Below are positions 61,711 to 64,000 of a DNA stretch of 64,000 bases, piece after piece. The position numbers and the translations under genes are program-made. How positions within the stretch are numbered: the stretch's first letter is position 1; every line of letters begins with the position of its first letter. Where the stretch lies: contig NC_041008.1 in the NCBI RefSeq assembly GCF_004193775.1, positions 10,249,731-10,313,730 of the forward strand, in the 5' to 3' direction. The DNA is from Glycine soja (lineage: Eukaryota > Streptophyta > Magnoliopsida > Fabales > Fabaceae). The notes under the pieces are model-generated. The model was not told the DNA's origin and did no database searches. It worked only from the letters and a program-made list of their open reading frames with translations.

Positions 61711-62908
61711 TTTATGGACTTCTGAGGTTTAAAATTAATGGTAGTTAATAGTTCCCATCAGATGTTCATACGATTAGAGATTTCAAATCTTAATGCTTAT
61801 ACTTATTTAATTTCACCTACAAGATTATGATTGTTAATTAGGGATAAATATCTGATTGATCAAAGAATTAATTAATTAAGATTTAAATAAATTAGAAAAT
61901 ATAGTAGACAAATTAAGAAATCGAATTGAATTAAACACCTAAATTATAAAATGAACCTTAAATCTAACATTTTTCTAATTGCATTAAACTAATTTCTTTA
62001 TGTTCTTGCATTTTGAAATAGAAAGCCTAAAATTATATTATTTTTTTGCTATCTTTCAACAATTAAATGTAATTTTTTAAAAACCAATCAATTATAAATT
62101 ATTTTTAGTTCCCTTTAAAATTGTGTTAAATCAATTATGAATATACAACTTTTCGATTCTTGAAAATAATATCACCATCTACTTAGGACTCTGTTTCATA
62201 TATATATATATATATATGTCTCATCACATAAACTAAAATGACCTAAAACAACACTTAATTTCAGAACCATCACGATGTTTCTCCAATTGATAAACATCTA
62301 AATTATTTTTTATTGCCGAAAAAATGTTCATGCTGCTTATCATTTTAAAACGTGGGAATCTTTTCGACCTGTTTTTATAATCGATCGAGAGGATTTAAAT
62401 AGGACAACATATTTGCTTGGATGAGTATATATATAGCCAGAAGCCAAAAATAATAAGTCAATAAGCCAGAGAAGTCCGTTACAAGACAACTTTGTTTTTT
62501 TTATTTTCTGAAAAAAAAATACAATAGTCATAATAAATTATTATTGCTATAATAAGAAGTATTGTTGTATGGTGTGGGCTCATCAATAATTTGTCCAAGA
62601 TTCCAACTTCCAAAGAAGACAAATCCCGAAAACATATATTACTAGTTACTTGTACAATGTTAGCTAGGCAATGGAGAGCAATTTTGCAATAGAAAAATAC
62701 TAGTAGCATTCTTTGCAGCGGGCTGTAAATTTAAACATTATCATCATCATTAGGTTCTTTGTTAACCAATATTCTTGAGATACTGGTTAAGAATTTAAAA
62801 TATTTTTCTATTAAAGTTCACATTGAAAATACATTAAAAATCACGGTAAAATGACGCTTTTCATTTTAAATTTCTTCACTAATGTTCCTAAGATACTGAC
62901 TAGCCTTT

Positions 62909-62940
<32 letters not shown>

Positions 62941-64000
62941 GAAAACTAAATAATGAGGAAAATGATAACTCAAAATTTAACATTACTCGATAAAAAAACC
63001 ACCAATTAATCAATCCTATTTTATTAAAGTGTTGGTGATCACTCAAAATTCGAATTAGGTAAGTGGTGAGTTTGATATGTGCAATTGGAATTGGGGGGAG
63101 TTAAATAGTTTGCATAATCGGTATCTGTGGAAACTGGTCCCAGAAATCAAGTTGCACAACTTGGCTGAGGGCTGCTACTGGATAGAGGTTGAAAACCGGC
63201 CATGCATTAAGATATATATTAATTAATGAACATAATAAAGTTGTTATTTTGTGAATGCAGATATGCAAGACTTTTTTTTAAAAAAATCGAGTAATGTTAT
63301 ATTTTTCCACAAATAAGAAATGTATTAAATAAAATATATATATTTAATGTTTTAAAAATACATTTGGTGCTTGCAGGTCATTTGGTGCACAATTATTCTA
63401 ATTTAACTAGTAGTCATAACTTCAAGTTTTGAATATATAACTATATCAAATGTTTGGAAAAAAAACTTTGTTGTTTATAATATTTTACTTAAGTATAATT
63501 GCCTTCCCAAGGAAAAAATTGTAATCTATAAAAAAATGAAACATTTAAATATTTAATAATTACTATGAAAAAGAAGTAAGATGATGTTGCAAAAGAATTT
63601 AGATTTTTTTTTATATGTTCTATAATGCATATCTTGATATATACTCCTGACTCCTGTCTCTCTCCCTTTAAATTATTAACTAATGTTCATGCAGCACTAT
63701 TACAAGCGTAACTTCTAACAATAGTTTTTTACTCAACACGTAAAAATGTTATTAATTTTTTTTGATAATATTTAAAAATATCGTTAAATATGAATAAATA
63801 TTAATTTATTTTTGTGATATTTTATCAAATATCGTATATAATTCATGTCACTAAAATTTATATTATAAGTGAATTCTAATTAAATTTAAATAGAATTTAT
63901 ATCAACACACGTGTATTTTAACTTTTGGTTTTTTTGTTACAGTTTGTTAAAAAAAGTTTGTTAGATCTTTGAGAACAAGGGAAAGACACCTCTGTGTATA
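61711..64000. other. Intergenic, no recognised gene
   Basis: AT-rich, with a short (TA)n at 62201-62217 and an (ATT)n tract at 62911-62940. Frames at 62340-62709 (minus) overlap each other and show no domain. Nothing else seen to the window end. Confidence 0.5.
62911..62940. repeat. (ATT)10 microsatellite
   Basis: Ten uninterrupted ATT units. Confidence 0.95.

Overview
This is a 64 kb piece of AT-rich plant nuclear DNA. The genes have GT-AG introns and plant-specific families (plastid dihydropyrimidine dehydrogenase, an intronless group D MAPKK, an RH20-type DEAD-box helicase). Copia, gypsy-like, TRIM, Harbinger and MITE remnants fill most of the rest. The protein flavour and an LTR carrying repeated TAATCGATTA palindromes point to a legume, most likely soybean (Glycine) or a close relative; the species is an inference.

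Layout. The left edge (929-1132) holds a terminal exon with a KNOX2-like domain and no homeodomain. From 1.1 to 12.3 kb there is no convincing host gene: short duplications, a PIF/Harbinger element with a broken transposase and a broken Myb/SANT-like partner (6.6-8.8 kb), and a 138-bp Tourist MITE. From 12.36 to 15.19 kb on the minus strand lies a complete six-exon gene for GINS subunit PSF1, with a tiny TRIM retrotransposon in intron 2. Beyond its leader (15.99-17.9 kb) a second Harbinger remnant is fused to an inverted copy of the end of PSF1 exon 1 plus intron 1. A nearly full-length but decayed copia element with short LTRs fills 19.0-23.8 kb, and a large LTR-like segment containing a nested 1,043-bp solo LTR fills 24.2-27.9 kb.

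At 29.98-30.27 kb is a small conserved-looking plus-strand gene (96 aa). A DEAD-box RNA helicase pseudogene (RH20 type) follows at 31.6-35.4 kb: nine exons keep their splice sites, but there are three frameshifts and a 30-nt deletion of helicase motif V. From 35.4 to 42.3 kb is intergenic DNA with a 91-bp SINE in an 18-bp target duplication. The minus-strand PYD1 gene (42.4-45.3 kb, seven exons, 424 aa) is intact. A truncated copia end lies at 46.6-47.6 kb.

The right third is a direct duplication of an intronless MAPKK gene with its flanks. The right copy (57.3-58.3 kb) is an intact MKK9/MKK7-type kinase; the left copy (50.2-51.1 kb) is a pseudogene. Upstream of the intact kinase are a foldback element and three degenerate repeat units that each carry an ACACGTGGC (G-box/ABRE-like) motif.

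The functional host genes (PSF1, the small ORF, PYD1, MKK9-like) have unrelated roles in replication, pyrimidine breakdown and signalling and do not form a pathway. No CRISPR, rRNA or authentic tRNA gene was seen. The most unusual structure is the PSF1 fragment joined to the Harbinger Myb gene.
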